The notes beneath the pieces were generated by a model. The model saw only the letters and a program-made list of their open reading frames with translations, did no database searches and was not told the origin of the DNA. This document shows, one piece after another, positions 51,863 through 60,352 of a stretch of DNA of 64,000 nt. Each line of letters begins with the position of its first letter. Within the stretch, counting starts at the first letter, position 1. This stretch comes from Nocardia brevicatena NBRC 12119 (GTDB lineage: Bacteria; Actinomycetota; Actinomycetes; Mycobacteriales; Mycobacteriaceae): contig NZ_BAFU01000032.1 of the NCBI RefSeq assembly GCF_000308495.1, positions 1 to 64,000 on the forward strand, in the 5' to 3' direction. The translations under genes and the position numbers were made by a program.

Positions 51863-54076
51863 ATGCCCCCGGATGAAGACGAGGACGAACCCCACACCGG
51901 CCCCGACAAGCCCACTGACATGAAGTGGGACGATAAGGGTTACCTTACCGAGGACGGTCACGGCAACAGCATCAAATACGGTCATGATGAGCATGGCCTA
52001 TACCCGGATGGCCCCGGCGAGGGTGACAACACCTACCTGCGCCATGAAATCCGCTCGAACAACGGCGATTACGCGCTGCGGTTCGAGGACGGCGACCTCG
52101 TCATCAAGTACGTCGGATCCGATGGGCGCGAGCGGACCCTGTGGAATTCGAAAACCGGTGACGAGAGCTGGGGCGGCGACGTCTCCGGCCTCAAAGTCGG
52201 CCCGAACGGTGAATTGATCATCACCCATAGGGACGCCAATCTTCCCTCGGCCGTTCCTTCGTCTACGTACAAACTGACGGAGGGTATCAAGGGTATCGAA
52301 GGCGCTACTTTGATACTCAACGACGACGGCAGCCTTGTCATCGTCGATAAAGATGGTGATGTACGTGCACAAATCTCACCACCTGATGACAAGAAGAATC
52401 GCCCGCTTCACCTGTACCGTCCGGAGAATATATCCAATGGCCTCAGGGAATTCATCGGTGTCTGTGAGTCGATCATCCTGGATGGATATTACTTGCTCGG
52501 AGCGGGCACGCCGAAGTCGATGCCGAATTTCTCGTCGCTACTGAGCAACAAGGGGCTGAAAGATGTCGACAACATAAGCCACCAGTCCGAGTATTACAAC
52601 GACAATGTCGGTGCTGTCGCGCGTTTGAAAGAAGACATGATAGCCACCAGTGCCAAGGTTTCCGCTGCCGCGAAGGACATGTCTTCGGAAGGGCTCGCAA
52701 CGAGGAGCTTCGTCAAAGCCGAGGTGAAGGCCCTCAACGAGAAACTGCACGCCGTAGATGATTACGACTCCATCCACCCGAAGGAGGATGAGAAGAAGAA
52801 AAAGAAGGAGGAGTACGATTTTCCTCTCGAGTGGGACAAGGAAGCCGGAGAACTACGGATCCAGCCTGCAAAAGAAGATCGGATATTCAAGTGGCTGGAC
52901 GATACGACCGATAAGATAACCGACAAGATTCAAAAGACATCGAACTGGGCCGAGAAAACCGGTAAGGATGTTCCAGAAGATCCGACCCCCAAGCCGAAGA
53001 AGACCCCGGATACCACCAATAAGACTCCTACCGACCAGGGCCCCACCAATCAATTTCCCGTCGACCAGACGAATCCACCCGGAACCGATCCCACCCTGCA
53101 ACCGAACAACCCCCAGCCGACCAATACCGACTTCGGCAATCCCACGGGTACATCCGGTTCCAAAGACCCGTCGGGCTCCTCGACCAAGGGCGCCGATGCG
53201 ATCGAGCAACTGCTCGCCCCGATCAGGGAAGCCCTCACCAACAAATCGGCGGCCGGTTCTCCCGGCGCGGGTCCCGCGACGGGTGCTACGGGGTCTCCCG
53301 GTGCCGGCGGGGACTTGATGTCGTCCATGATGCTGCCAATGATGTTGCTGCCGATCATCACCCAGATGATGGATAAGCGGAAGCAGGAAACAGAGCGGGA
53401 CAAAGAGGAACGCGAGCGGGAAGAAGAGGAGCGCGACGAAGAGACCGGTCCCGGCGCACCGGGACCGGGTGCGACCGCCCCCGCACCCTCGCCGGCGCCC
53501 GGCCCCGCGCCCGCTGCCGAGCCCGGGGTAACCGCGCCCTCGCCCGAGAGCACGCCTCCTCCACTCACACAGAAATCCATGGTCGACATGAAACTGCCGA
53601 ACGGCACCTCGCAGCGGGTGTCGTCGGTGGTTGCCGAAGCGGTGAACAGGGAGCTGAACAACCCGAACGGCAGCGACGCCCGGGCCGCGTATCAAGGCAC
53701 AGCGGGTGAGTCGTCGTCGGCCAGTCCGTGGGTGGCAGTGGAGAACTCCTCGGTGGCACCCGGGGAGAGCTCTCCGGTGAAAACCGGCGATATCGCGCTG
53801 TGGGATAACCGGTCCGCGCTGGTGATAATGACCGATTCCGGAATGCAGACCATCATCAACGGACAGATGGTGCCCTTGGACCCGAACAACCCGCCGGATG
53901 GCGGGCAGGGCGGATATGGGAATTTCCGTGGTTTCTTCCACCCGACCGGTGCCGATATCACCGATGTGAACCAGATGGCGACCGTGGGCGCACCGCCGCC
54001 GGTGAGCACCGCACAGCCGAGCGCACCCGCCACGCCTCCCGCGGTCACACCGCCGCCGAGTGTGGAACTCAGGTGA
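51863..54076 (+). CDS. Large ESX-locus protein C with lectin-like N-domain and shared C-terminal domain
   Basis: A 737-residue protein. Residues about 60-165 resemble a bulb-type mannose lectin repeat: GDYALRFEDGDLVIKYV, LWNSKTGDESWG, LKVGPNGELIITHRD, and TLILNDDGSLVIVDKDGDV, close to the QxDxNxVxY pattern though the key residues are altered. A helical region, a Pro/Asn-rich linker and a Met motif (MSSMMLPMMLLPIITQMMDK) with a charged Glu/Arg stretch follow. The last 130 residues (KLPNGTSQRVSSVVAEAVN to FFHPTGADI) match the C-terminal domain of proteins A and B. Function unknown; glycan binding is inferred. Confidence 0.68.
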   Translation: MPPDEDEDEPHTGPDKPTDMKWDDKGYLTEDGHGNSIKYGHDEHGLYPDGPGEGDNTYLRHEIRSNNGDYALRFEDGDLVIKYVGSDGRERTLWNSKTGDESWGGDVSGLKVGPNGELIITHRDANLPSAVPSSTYKLTEGIKGIEGATLILNDDGSLVIVDKDGDVRAQISPPDDKKNRPLHLYRPENISNGLREFIGVCESIILDGYYLLGAGTPKSMPNFSSLLSNKGLKDVDNISHQSEYYNDNVGAVARLKEDMIATSAKVSAAAKDMSSEGLATRSFVKAEVKALNEKLHAVDDYDSIHPKEDEKKKKKEEYDFPLEWDKEAGELRIQPAKEDRIFKWLDDTTDKITDKIQKTSNWAEKTGKDVPEDPTPKPKKTPDTTNKTPTDQGPTNQFPVDQTNPPGTDPTLQPNNPQPTNTDFGNPTGTSGSKDPSGSSTKGADAIEQLLAPIREALTNKSAAGSPGAGPATGATGSPGAGGDLMSSMMLPMMLLPIITQMMDKRKQETERDKEEREREEEERDEETGPGAPGPGATAPAPSPAPGPAPAAEPGVTAPSPESTPPPLTQKSMVDMKLPNGTSQRVSSVVAEAVNRELNNPNGSDARAAYQGTAGESSSASPWVAVENSSVAPGESSPVKTGDIALWDNRSALVIMTDSGMQTIINGQMVPLDPNNPPDGGQGGYGNFRGFFHPTGADITDVNQMATVGAPPPVSTAQPSAPATPPAVTPPPSVELR

Positions 54077-54084
54077 GCGAATGT

Positions 54085-54147
54085 CGGGCTATGAGGCGCT
54101 CTACTGCGCGTGCGTTCTCGTACGAGTAGTGGAGGCTTCGTAGCCCG
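54085..54147. terminator. Long imperfect hairpin between convergent genes
   Basis: CGGGCTA (54085-54091) and TAGCCCG (54141-54147) pair exactly, and the interior (ATGAGGC / GGCTTCG and GTAGT/ACTAC-like segments) pairs with mismatches and wobbles. It lies directly after the stop codon of protein C and would stop transcription from either side. Confidence 0.5.
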
Positions 54148-54149
54148 TA

Positions 54150-55188
54150 GAGGTGGTGGTCGGACCGAGGAACCCGGTGCCGGCTGCGGTGGCCCGCCCT
54201 CCGGCGCGGGAGTACCGCCTTGCGGCGCACCGGTACCCGCCCGGTCCTGCGGCGCACCGGGCTGTCCCTCCAGAGTGGTCGCCCCGGTCGGTGGTGCGGT
54301 GGGGTCGATCGCCGTCGGAGCGGGTCGGCCGGGGGACCTCTTCGCCCTTCTCGCCCTTTTCGGCGTCGCCATCCTTTCTTCTGGGGTCAACAGTTCCGGC
54401 AGCATGCTCGCCGGCGGTATGACCCCATCAGAGACAGCATGGGAGCGCCTGTAGCAGCGAGGACAGGACTTCCGCGGCGGCTTCACCGCCCGCACCGCCA
54501 CCTGTGCCCTGACCATTCGATGACCCCGGGTCGCCGGAGCCTTCGTTGCCGGAATTTCCGGTCAACTGTGCGTAGTCGTCGGCCACCCTGGTGACCTTGT
54601 TGTATACCGACTCCACGGTGTTCGCCACGAGGTCCATGAGTTTGGTCTCTAGTGCGGCCTTCTTCGCCGCCTCGAGATTGGTGAGGTTGACATCTTTCAG
54701 AGTGCTCTCGAGTTGCTCGACGAGATTGATGATCGAGCGAAGGGTCTCGTCCTGCTCGGCGGCGACCACGATCGAGGTCTCGATGACCTGGTTGTCCATC
54801 TGAAGCAGCGAGGTCTGTCGGGCCTGGACCGTGGTGAGGGTTTGTTGATACGCCTTTCCGCTTTCCCTTTACCCAAATTCTGGTGGGTTGTGCTGGTGAG
54901 CAGATCGTCCATGTTGGGCGGTGGTTTCGGCATGCCACGACCGAGTAGATCGACCGCGGTCTTCGGCCATCGCGATATAGGAAACCAACGCCGGGGAGCT
55001 CCGGAAGGCAGCTTCAGGTCGGCGGTCCAGTACTTTCTGTCATCCCCCTTGTCGCCGAACTCGTCATCGTTCCGAACGGCCCGCACCACTCCTGCGCTGG
55101 ACTCGTCGCGGGCACTGACCGTTGCGGTGTAGGTGGTCTCACGGCCTGTGTCCTTGTCGCCGACGATATCGGTCGTACCGCCCGACAT
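54150..55188 (-). pseudogene. ESX-associated helical protein, frameshifted at least twice
   Basis: On the minus strand an ATG at 55188 opens GGTTDIVGDKDTGRETTYTA and runs through TVSARDESSAGVVRAVRNDD and PPPNMDDLLTSTTHQNLGKG. The continuing sequence QQTLTTVQARQTSLLQMDNQ, VIETSIVVAAEQDETLRSII, NLVEQLESTLKDVNLTNLEA is one frame over (change near 54860, in AAAGGGAAAGCGGAAAGG). Another shift near 54445 separates EVLSSLLQALP from the Pro/Arg-rich tail. The helical core is WXG100-like in style, and SSLLQALP-M resembles the Met/Pro motif of neighbouring genes. It lies against the direction of its neighbours. The 3' end is uncertain. Confidence 0.6.
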
Positions 55189-55387
55189 ACGCAGACACCC
55201 GCCTTCCCGAAGTTCTCATTCCATTGTGTTGTCTTCCCTGGTATGGGAATAGTGACTCGCCGTTTCCGGGCCGGGCTGTCGCATAGTCGAAAAAGCCCGA
55301 GCGGGGGAGCGTTCGCCGGGCCGTTACCAGGTAGGAGCCGGGGGTCGGAGAGGTGGTCGGTGAGATGAGCGATAGCGAGTCGGTCCC

Positions 55388-56338
55388 ATGCCAACTCTGA
55401 CCGACGATGTGAACAGCGTGTTGAACGACCTGCTCAAACTGTACGGCGACGGTCAACCCTCGGAAGGGGCCGTAGTATCGCTGGCGCAGGCCAACGCCGC
55501 CGATGTGAAACTGCAGGCGGGCAGCCTGGTGGCCGGATACGAGAACCTGCAGAACGCGCACAAGAACCTCATCGAAACACAGCACAGCCGTGAAGGCATC
55601 GTGCAGAAGGCGGTAGTGGATTCGGGCAGCGGCACGGTGGCCGGCCGGGGGATGCTGAACAACCAGATCGCGGATCTGCAGGCGCGTATCCAGGCCATCA
55701 CGGCGGTGGCCGATACCCGGTTCAGCGGGCCCGCGCTGCTCGAATCGGCGCATCGGACGATCGCCTCGGCGACCAGACAGGTGAACGCCGACGTGGATGC
55801 CGCACGCCAGCAGGCGAACAGGATCATGCCGCCGGTCGCGCCCCTGGCGCGTGCCCCCCGGCAGATCTCGGCGCCTCCGCGCAGGCGTCGGCGCAGGCGT
55901 CGACCGCAGCCCATTATGGGACGGTCGCGGCGGCGATTGCGGCCGCCGTCGGACCATACCGCGGGTGGGAGGGCGGTCGGCGCCGCGCATGCCTGGCTCG
56001 GCACTCCATATATCTGGGGCGGCGGCGGCGCGGGCGGACCGACCGGAGGCGGTTTCGACTGCTCGGGACTGACGCAGTACGCGATAGCCCAGGCCACCAA
56101 CGGAGAAGTTGTCCTCCCTCGGACCACATACGAGCAGATCTACGCGGGAGAACGAGTGTCGCCGCGGGAGGTGCAGCCAGGTGACCTGGTGTTCCCGGCC
56201 GGTTCGTTCAGTGCACGGGGACCGGAGCACGTTCAGTTGGCGGCAGGCAACGGCATGGTGATCGAGGCACCATATTCCGGTTCGACCGTGAAGTACTCGC
56301 CGATGTCGAGCAATGCCGTCGTGGTGCGGGTCTTATAG
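55388..56338 (+). CDS. DUF4226-NlpC/P60 (C40) peptidoglycan hydrolase
   Basis: A 316-residue protein. The N-terminal 150 residues are DUF4226-like (TDDVNSVLNDLLKLYGDGQP, SLVAGYENLQNAHKNLIETQ, MLNNQIADLQARIQAITAVA). A poly-Arg linker (about residues 164-171) leads to the C40 domain with the catalytic Cys in GGGFDCSGLTQYAIAQAT, His in GPEHVQLAAGNGM, and PGDLVFPAGSF. It has no signal peptide and is probably exported by the ESX system. It resembles the C40 hydrolase of the type IV-like operon. The ATG at 55388 has a stop codon five codons upstream and no clear ribosome site. Confidence 0.85.
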   Translation: MPTLTDDVNSVLNDLLKLYGDGQPSEGAVVSLAQANAADVKLQAGSLVAGYENLQNAHKNLIETQHSREGIVQKAVVDSGSGTVAGRGMLNNQIADLQARIQAITAVADTRFSGPALLESAHRTIASATRQVNADVDAARQQANRIMPPVAPLARAPRQISAPPRRRRRRRRPQPIMGRSRRRLRPPSDHTAGGRAVGAAHAWLGTPYIWGGGGAGGPTGGGFDCSGLTQYAIAQATNGEVVLPRTTYEQIYAGERVSPREVQPGDLVFPAGSFSARGPEHVQLAAGNGMVIEAPYSGSTVKYSPMSSNAVVVRVL

Positions 56339-56901
56339 CGGAGGCGAGAGCGCGGCGGCCGGTGGCTCGCTGTTTCCACCGGCCGCCGCCTATCGGATCG
56401 GTCATCAGGATGAGGGGACTGATGACCTGTCGCTAACTATAGCGTTAAGCGACGTACCGTTCAATAGCGGCATCAATCTGAAAGATATCGATCGCGGCGT
56501 GGGGGGCGGAGTTCGGGGCGAGGATCGAGTTGCCGGCGAAAGCGGGCTGTCGAGGTGGCGAGACCGAGAACGGCCCGCCGATAACGTATTTCATACGGCG
56601 GCTGGTTGCCGGATCGCGGCCGACCAGCCGCCGCCAGAGGAAGGGTCTTCGATGATTAGGTGTTCACCGACCCGAGGTGAACTTACCATCAAACAACGGT
56701 TCGTTCAATAAAGGACACTTGTATAGGGGTGTATTTTTCCCGTAGCTTCCCCCTCATCGGGGATGGACTCCGCGATCCGATCGTTCCTCGCTCCACTTAT
56801 TCGGTGCTCCTTCCCAGCCGCGGGAAACGAGGTGTATGCCGGTCGGTCGGCCGTGGCATATCGTTCATTTCCAGGCGATATCGGCGGAAGGGAAGTCTGA
56901 G
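56339..56901 (+). promoter_or_regulatory. Intergenic region upstream of eccA, no gene seen
   Basis: A 563-base gap after the hydrolase gene. It holds a hairpin of GTCGCTAAC and GTTAAGCGAC-like arms (about 56429-56453) and a locally AT-richer stretch (TTGTATAGGGGTGTATTTTT, about 56720-56742) that could be a promoter for the eccA-eccB-eccC operon. Nothing else convincing was found. Confidence 0.4.
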
Positions 56902-58659
56902 GTGTCTGCAGCCGAAGACGCGTTCTACACGGGTGTTCAGAGTCTGGGTTTGGTTGCCGGTGGGGTGCGTAACGAGGAACATGCCCGTGCGGCGTTCAGA
57001 GCTGCTACGGATCTCGATCCGGATATGTGCGACGCCTGGCTTGGGCGCGCCATGGCGGGGGATATCAGCTCCGAGGTGATCTACGGGGCGTATCGCTCCG
57101 TGCACAATCTGTACCGGGATCAGCAACGAGCCGGTTTGGTCGATCGGGCGCTGTGGTGTCAGGTCGAGATCGGGGTGTTCGGACTGCGAGTGGCCATGGC
57201 CGACCGCGACCAGATCGCGATCGCACAGGCGTGCTCGTATGCCGAAGCGGGGGAATGGCAGGAGGCGGCGGCGATCCTGGACGAGATCCGTGGCGACGAT
57301 GTCGCGGACTTCGTGCGGATATCTCTGTTCTACCGCACCAAACGGTGGACCGACGTCATCACGGCGCGCGGCGACAATCCGCGGATCGAGGACGGACTCC
57401 TCGATATCGCGGCGGAGCTGATGGCGGCAAGCGCCATGGCGCATCTGGGTCGGTTCGGAGAGGCGTTGCCGCGGGCGCAGCGCATCGTGGAGGACAGCCA
57501 GTCCGGCAACCTTTCCTATATCTGGGCCGACGCGCACTATCTGCTCGGCATGATCATGCGGCACAACGGTGAGCACGAGACGGCCGACAAGATCCTCAAG
57601 GGCCTCCAGGGTTCAGGGCTGTGGCCGGACCGTCCGGAGTGGCAGCAGGCGGTGCGGGACAAGAACTTCCGGCTCGAGGTCACCACACCGGCGGTTATCG
57701 CGTCGCGGATCAATATCTGGGATCCGAAGTCCGGCGACGATCCGGCCGAGGTGGCCGCATCCGCCGCCAAGGCGGAACGCGACGCGCTGCTGGCCGAGGC
57801 ATCCGAGCTGCTGGAATCGCAGATCGGTATGGACTCGGTGAAAGAGCAGGTCGAGCGGCTCAAGTCGGGTGTTCTCATGGACCAGGTGCGCGCCAAGCGC
57901 GGCCTGGCGGTCGACTCCCGGTCCAACCATCTGATCTTCTCCGGACCGCCGGGAACCGGTAAGACCACGATCGCCCGGGTGATCGCGAAGATCTTCGCCG
58001 GCCTGGGTGTGGTCGAGAACGCCGAGGTGATCGAGGCCTCGCGCAACGACATGGTCGGCACCCACCTCGGCCACACCGCGCCCAAGACCAACGCGCTGAT
58101 CGATTCGGCGCTCGGCGGCGTGTTGTTCATCGACGAGGCGTACACGCTGATCCAGGAAGGTCTGTCCGGCGGGGACGCCTTCGGCAAGGAAGCGGTGGAC
58201 ACCCTGCTGGCCCGAATGGAGAACGACCGTAACAAACTGGTCGTGATCATCGCCGGGTACGAAGGGGAGATCGACCGTTTCCTGGCCTCGAACGACGGTC
58301 TGGCCTCGCGGTTCACCAAGCGGATCCGCTTCCCCAGCTATGACCCGGACGAACTGGTGCAGATCGCCGACCACATCGCCGGAAAGAAGGATTCCATCCT
58401 GTCCGACCAGGCGCGCGAAGTCCTGCGAGACCGCTGCCAGGAGCTGTCGCAGCAGAGCAGGAATGGCCGGCGGCTGATCGACCTGGCCGGTAACGGCCGG
58501 TTCGTGCGCAATGTGGTCGAGGCAGCCGAGGCGGAGCGCGATTTCCGGTTCACCCGCGGCAACGTGGATATCGCATCGATGACCAACGAGGAGTTGATGA
58601 CGGTCGACGCCTTCGATATCAGCGCCGCGCTGGCCGGTTTGGCGCCCACCGTGAAATAG
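56902..58659 (+). CDS. eccA: ESX AAA+ ATPase EccA
   Basis: A 585-residue protein with an N-terminal helical TPR-like region (about residues 1-290, HLGRFGEALPRAQRIVEDSQ) and a C-terminal AAA+ domain. Walker A GPPGTGKTTI lies near residue 348 and Walker B GGVLFIDEAYTL near 405, with the sensor region NGLASRFTKRIRF-like segment near 470. EccA is a cytosolic chaperone-like ATPase of type VII systems (EccA1, 573 residues). GTG at 56902 is chosen because GGAAGGGAAG lies 6 bases upstream; the frame extends further to an ATG at 56836. First gene of the eccABC order seen in ESX-1. Confidence 0.92.
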   Translation: MSAAEDAFYTGVQSLGLVAGGVRNEEHARAAFRAATDLDPDMCDAWLGRAMAGDISSEVIYGAYRSVHNLYRDQQRAGLVDRALWCQVEIGVFGLRVAMADRDQIAIAQACSYAEAGEWQEAAAILDEIRGDDVADFVRISLFYRTKRWTDVITARGDNPRIEDGLLDIAAELMAASAMAHLGRFGEALPRAQRIVEDSQSGNLSYIWADAHYLLGMIMRHNGEHETADKILKGLQGSGLWPDRPEWQQAVRDKNFRLEVTTPAVIASRINIWDPKSGDDPAEVAASAAKAERDALLAEASELLESQIGMDSVKEQVERLKSGVLMDQVRAKRGLAVDSRSNHLIFSGPPGTGKTTIARVIAKIFAGLGVVENAEVIEASRNDMVGTHLGHTAPKTNALIDSALGGVLFIDEAYTLIQEGLSGGDAFGKEAVDTLLARMENDRNKLVVIIAGYEGEIDRFLASNDGLASRFTKRIRFPSYDPDELVQIADHIAGKKDSILSDQAREVLRDRCQELSQQSRNGRRLIDLAGNGRFVRNVVEAAEAERDFRFTRGNVDIASMTNEELMTVDAFDISAALAGLAPTVK

Positions 58660-58771
58660 CGGCGCGAGTCACCCGACCGGGCACACCCCCATTGGTGGGA
58701 ATGTGCTCGGTCGAGTCTATTGTGCCGCAGGCGGTTAGCTTGTGGCAGGTCGGTGGAAGGAAGTAATACCG

Positions 58772-60352
58772 GTGGCACGCTTCCGGGTGGTGACCAAACA
58801 CCAGGTTTCGGGTTGGCGGTTTCTGCTGCACCGCATCGAGCACGCGCTGGTGCGTCGAGACGCGTCCATGATCGACGATCCACAGCGCGGCCGGTCCACC
58901 GCGCTGATGATCGGCGTCGCGCTGGCGTGTGTCGGGGTCGCGGGGGCGGCTGTGCTGGCATTCTTCAAACCGGCGAAGCCCGTGGGTGATTCGCGGATCG
59001 TCGCCGACAAGGACACCGGCGCGTTGTATGTGAAGATCGGCGAGCGACTGCACCCGGCCCTGAATCTGACCTCGGCGCGGCTCATCGTGGGTGCCGCGGA
59101 GACTCCGCAGAAGGTCTCGCGGGATGAGATCGGCAACTACCCGCGCGGCCCGTGGGTCGGCATTCCCGGCGCGCCCGGACAGATCGTGGACAGCGATGAA
59201 CGAGATTCGGATTGGACCGTCTGCGATACCGCCAAAACCGGGGCGGCCGCGCCGGTGGACCCGCAGACAGGTCTTCCGACGCTCAAGTACTCGGCCGTCG
59301 ACGTCACCGTCATAGGCGGGCCGCTCACCGTGGACAACGACGCGATACGGGAGTTGGCCGGCCGTGAAGCGCGGCTGTTGCGCAGTGACAAGACCACGTG
59401 GCTGGTATATCGCGACAGCGCACAGGGCGTGGTGAAGGCCGCGATCAACCTGGCCGACTCGCCGGTCATGTTGGCGCTCGGTATCGACGTCACCACCAAG
59501 GTGGTCGCCGTGTCGCAAGGCCTTATCAACGCGATCCCGGAAGTCGCGCCGATTCGGGTACCGGAGGTGCCGGACGCCGGGCAGACCATCTCATTGGGGT
59601 CGTCGCAGAATGTGGTGGTCGGTTCGGTCGTCACCGTGGCCTCGCCCGACCGGGGTGCGACCTACTACCTGGTGTCGAAATCGGGGCTGGTGCGCATCAG
59701 CTCGGTTCTGGCGGCCATGGTGCGCAACGCCGATTCACATGGTGCCGTCACCACCACCACGCTCACCCCGGATGCCGCCGCCGCGAACCTGCGACCCGGT
59801 GATTGGCCCGGGACCGCGACCTATCCGGCCGAACCGGTCGAGATCATCGATCCGATCCAGTCGGGGACCACCTGCTACCACTGGTCCAAAGCGGCCGCTG
59901 ATCCCGATGCGCATACCCGGCTTCTGGTCGGTAGGCAGCTGCCACTCTCCAAGGAGGAGCAACAGCGCACGGTCAAACTGGTCACCGCGCCGTTGTCGAA
60001 TGGCGTGACAGCGCACTACGCCTACCTGCCACGGGATACCGGGAAATTCGTGCAGGTAACCGGCTCCGAGAAAGGATCTCCGCTGCGGGAGTCGCTGTTC
60101 TGGATATCCGACAGCGGGGTGCGATACGGGATCGCGACCAAACCCGTCCTCATGGCCGGCGGAAACGACCAGACGCTGAGGGCATTGGCGCTCCGTGCGC
60201 CGGTTCCCGCGCCGTGGAGCATCGTCTCGTTGTTCGCGGTGGGTCCCACGCTGTCACCCGATGACGCTCGGATCCAGCACGACGGTATTCCACCGAATAT
60301 GGCGGGCACGCCGTTCCGGCTCGAGGGCTCACCCGGGAAAGGCACCTCATGA
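58772..60352 (+). CDS. eccB: ESX membrane complex component EccB
   Basis: A 526-residue protein with a short cytosolic head (FRVVTKHQVSGWRFLLHRIE), one membrane helix (about residues 45-65, LMIGVALACVGVAGAAVLAF) and a large periplasmic part with EccB motifs: LYVKIGERLHPALNLTSARL, WLVYRDSAQGVVKAAINL and RVVRNAD-like MVRNADSHGA. EccB is a core subunit of the ESX membrane complex. GTG at 58772 (VARFRVV) has GGAAGGAAG about 8 bases upstream; GTG at 58742 is an alternative. It overlaps eccC by 4 bases (ATGA). Confidence 0.92.
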   Translation: MARFRVVTKHQVSGWRFLLHRIEHALVRRDASMIDDPQRGRSTALMIGVALACVGVAGAAVLAFFKPAKPVGDSRIVADKDTGALYVKIGERLHPALNLTSARLIVGAAETPQKVSRDEIGNYPRGPWVGIPGAPGQIVDSDERDSDWTVCDTAKTGAAAPVDPQTGLPTLKYSAVDVTVIGGPLTVDNDAIRELAGREARLLRSDKTTWLVYRDSAQGVVKAAINLADSPVMLALGIDVTTKVVAVSQGLINAIPEVAPIRVPEVPDAGQTISLGSSQNVVVGSVVTVASPDRGATYYLVSKSGLVRISSVLAAMVRNADSHGAVTTTTLTPDAAAANLRPGDWPGTATYPAEPVEIIDPIQSGTTCYHWSKAAADPDAHTRLLVGRQLPLSKEEQQRTVKLVTAPLSNGVTAHYAYLPRDTGKFVQVTGSEKGSPLRESLFWISDSGVRYGIATKPVLMAGGNDQTLRALALRAPVPAPWSIVSLFAVGPTLSPDDARIQHDGIPPNMAGTPFRLEGSPGKGTS

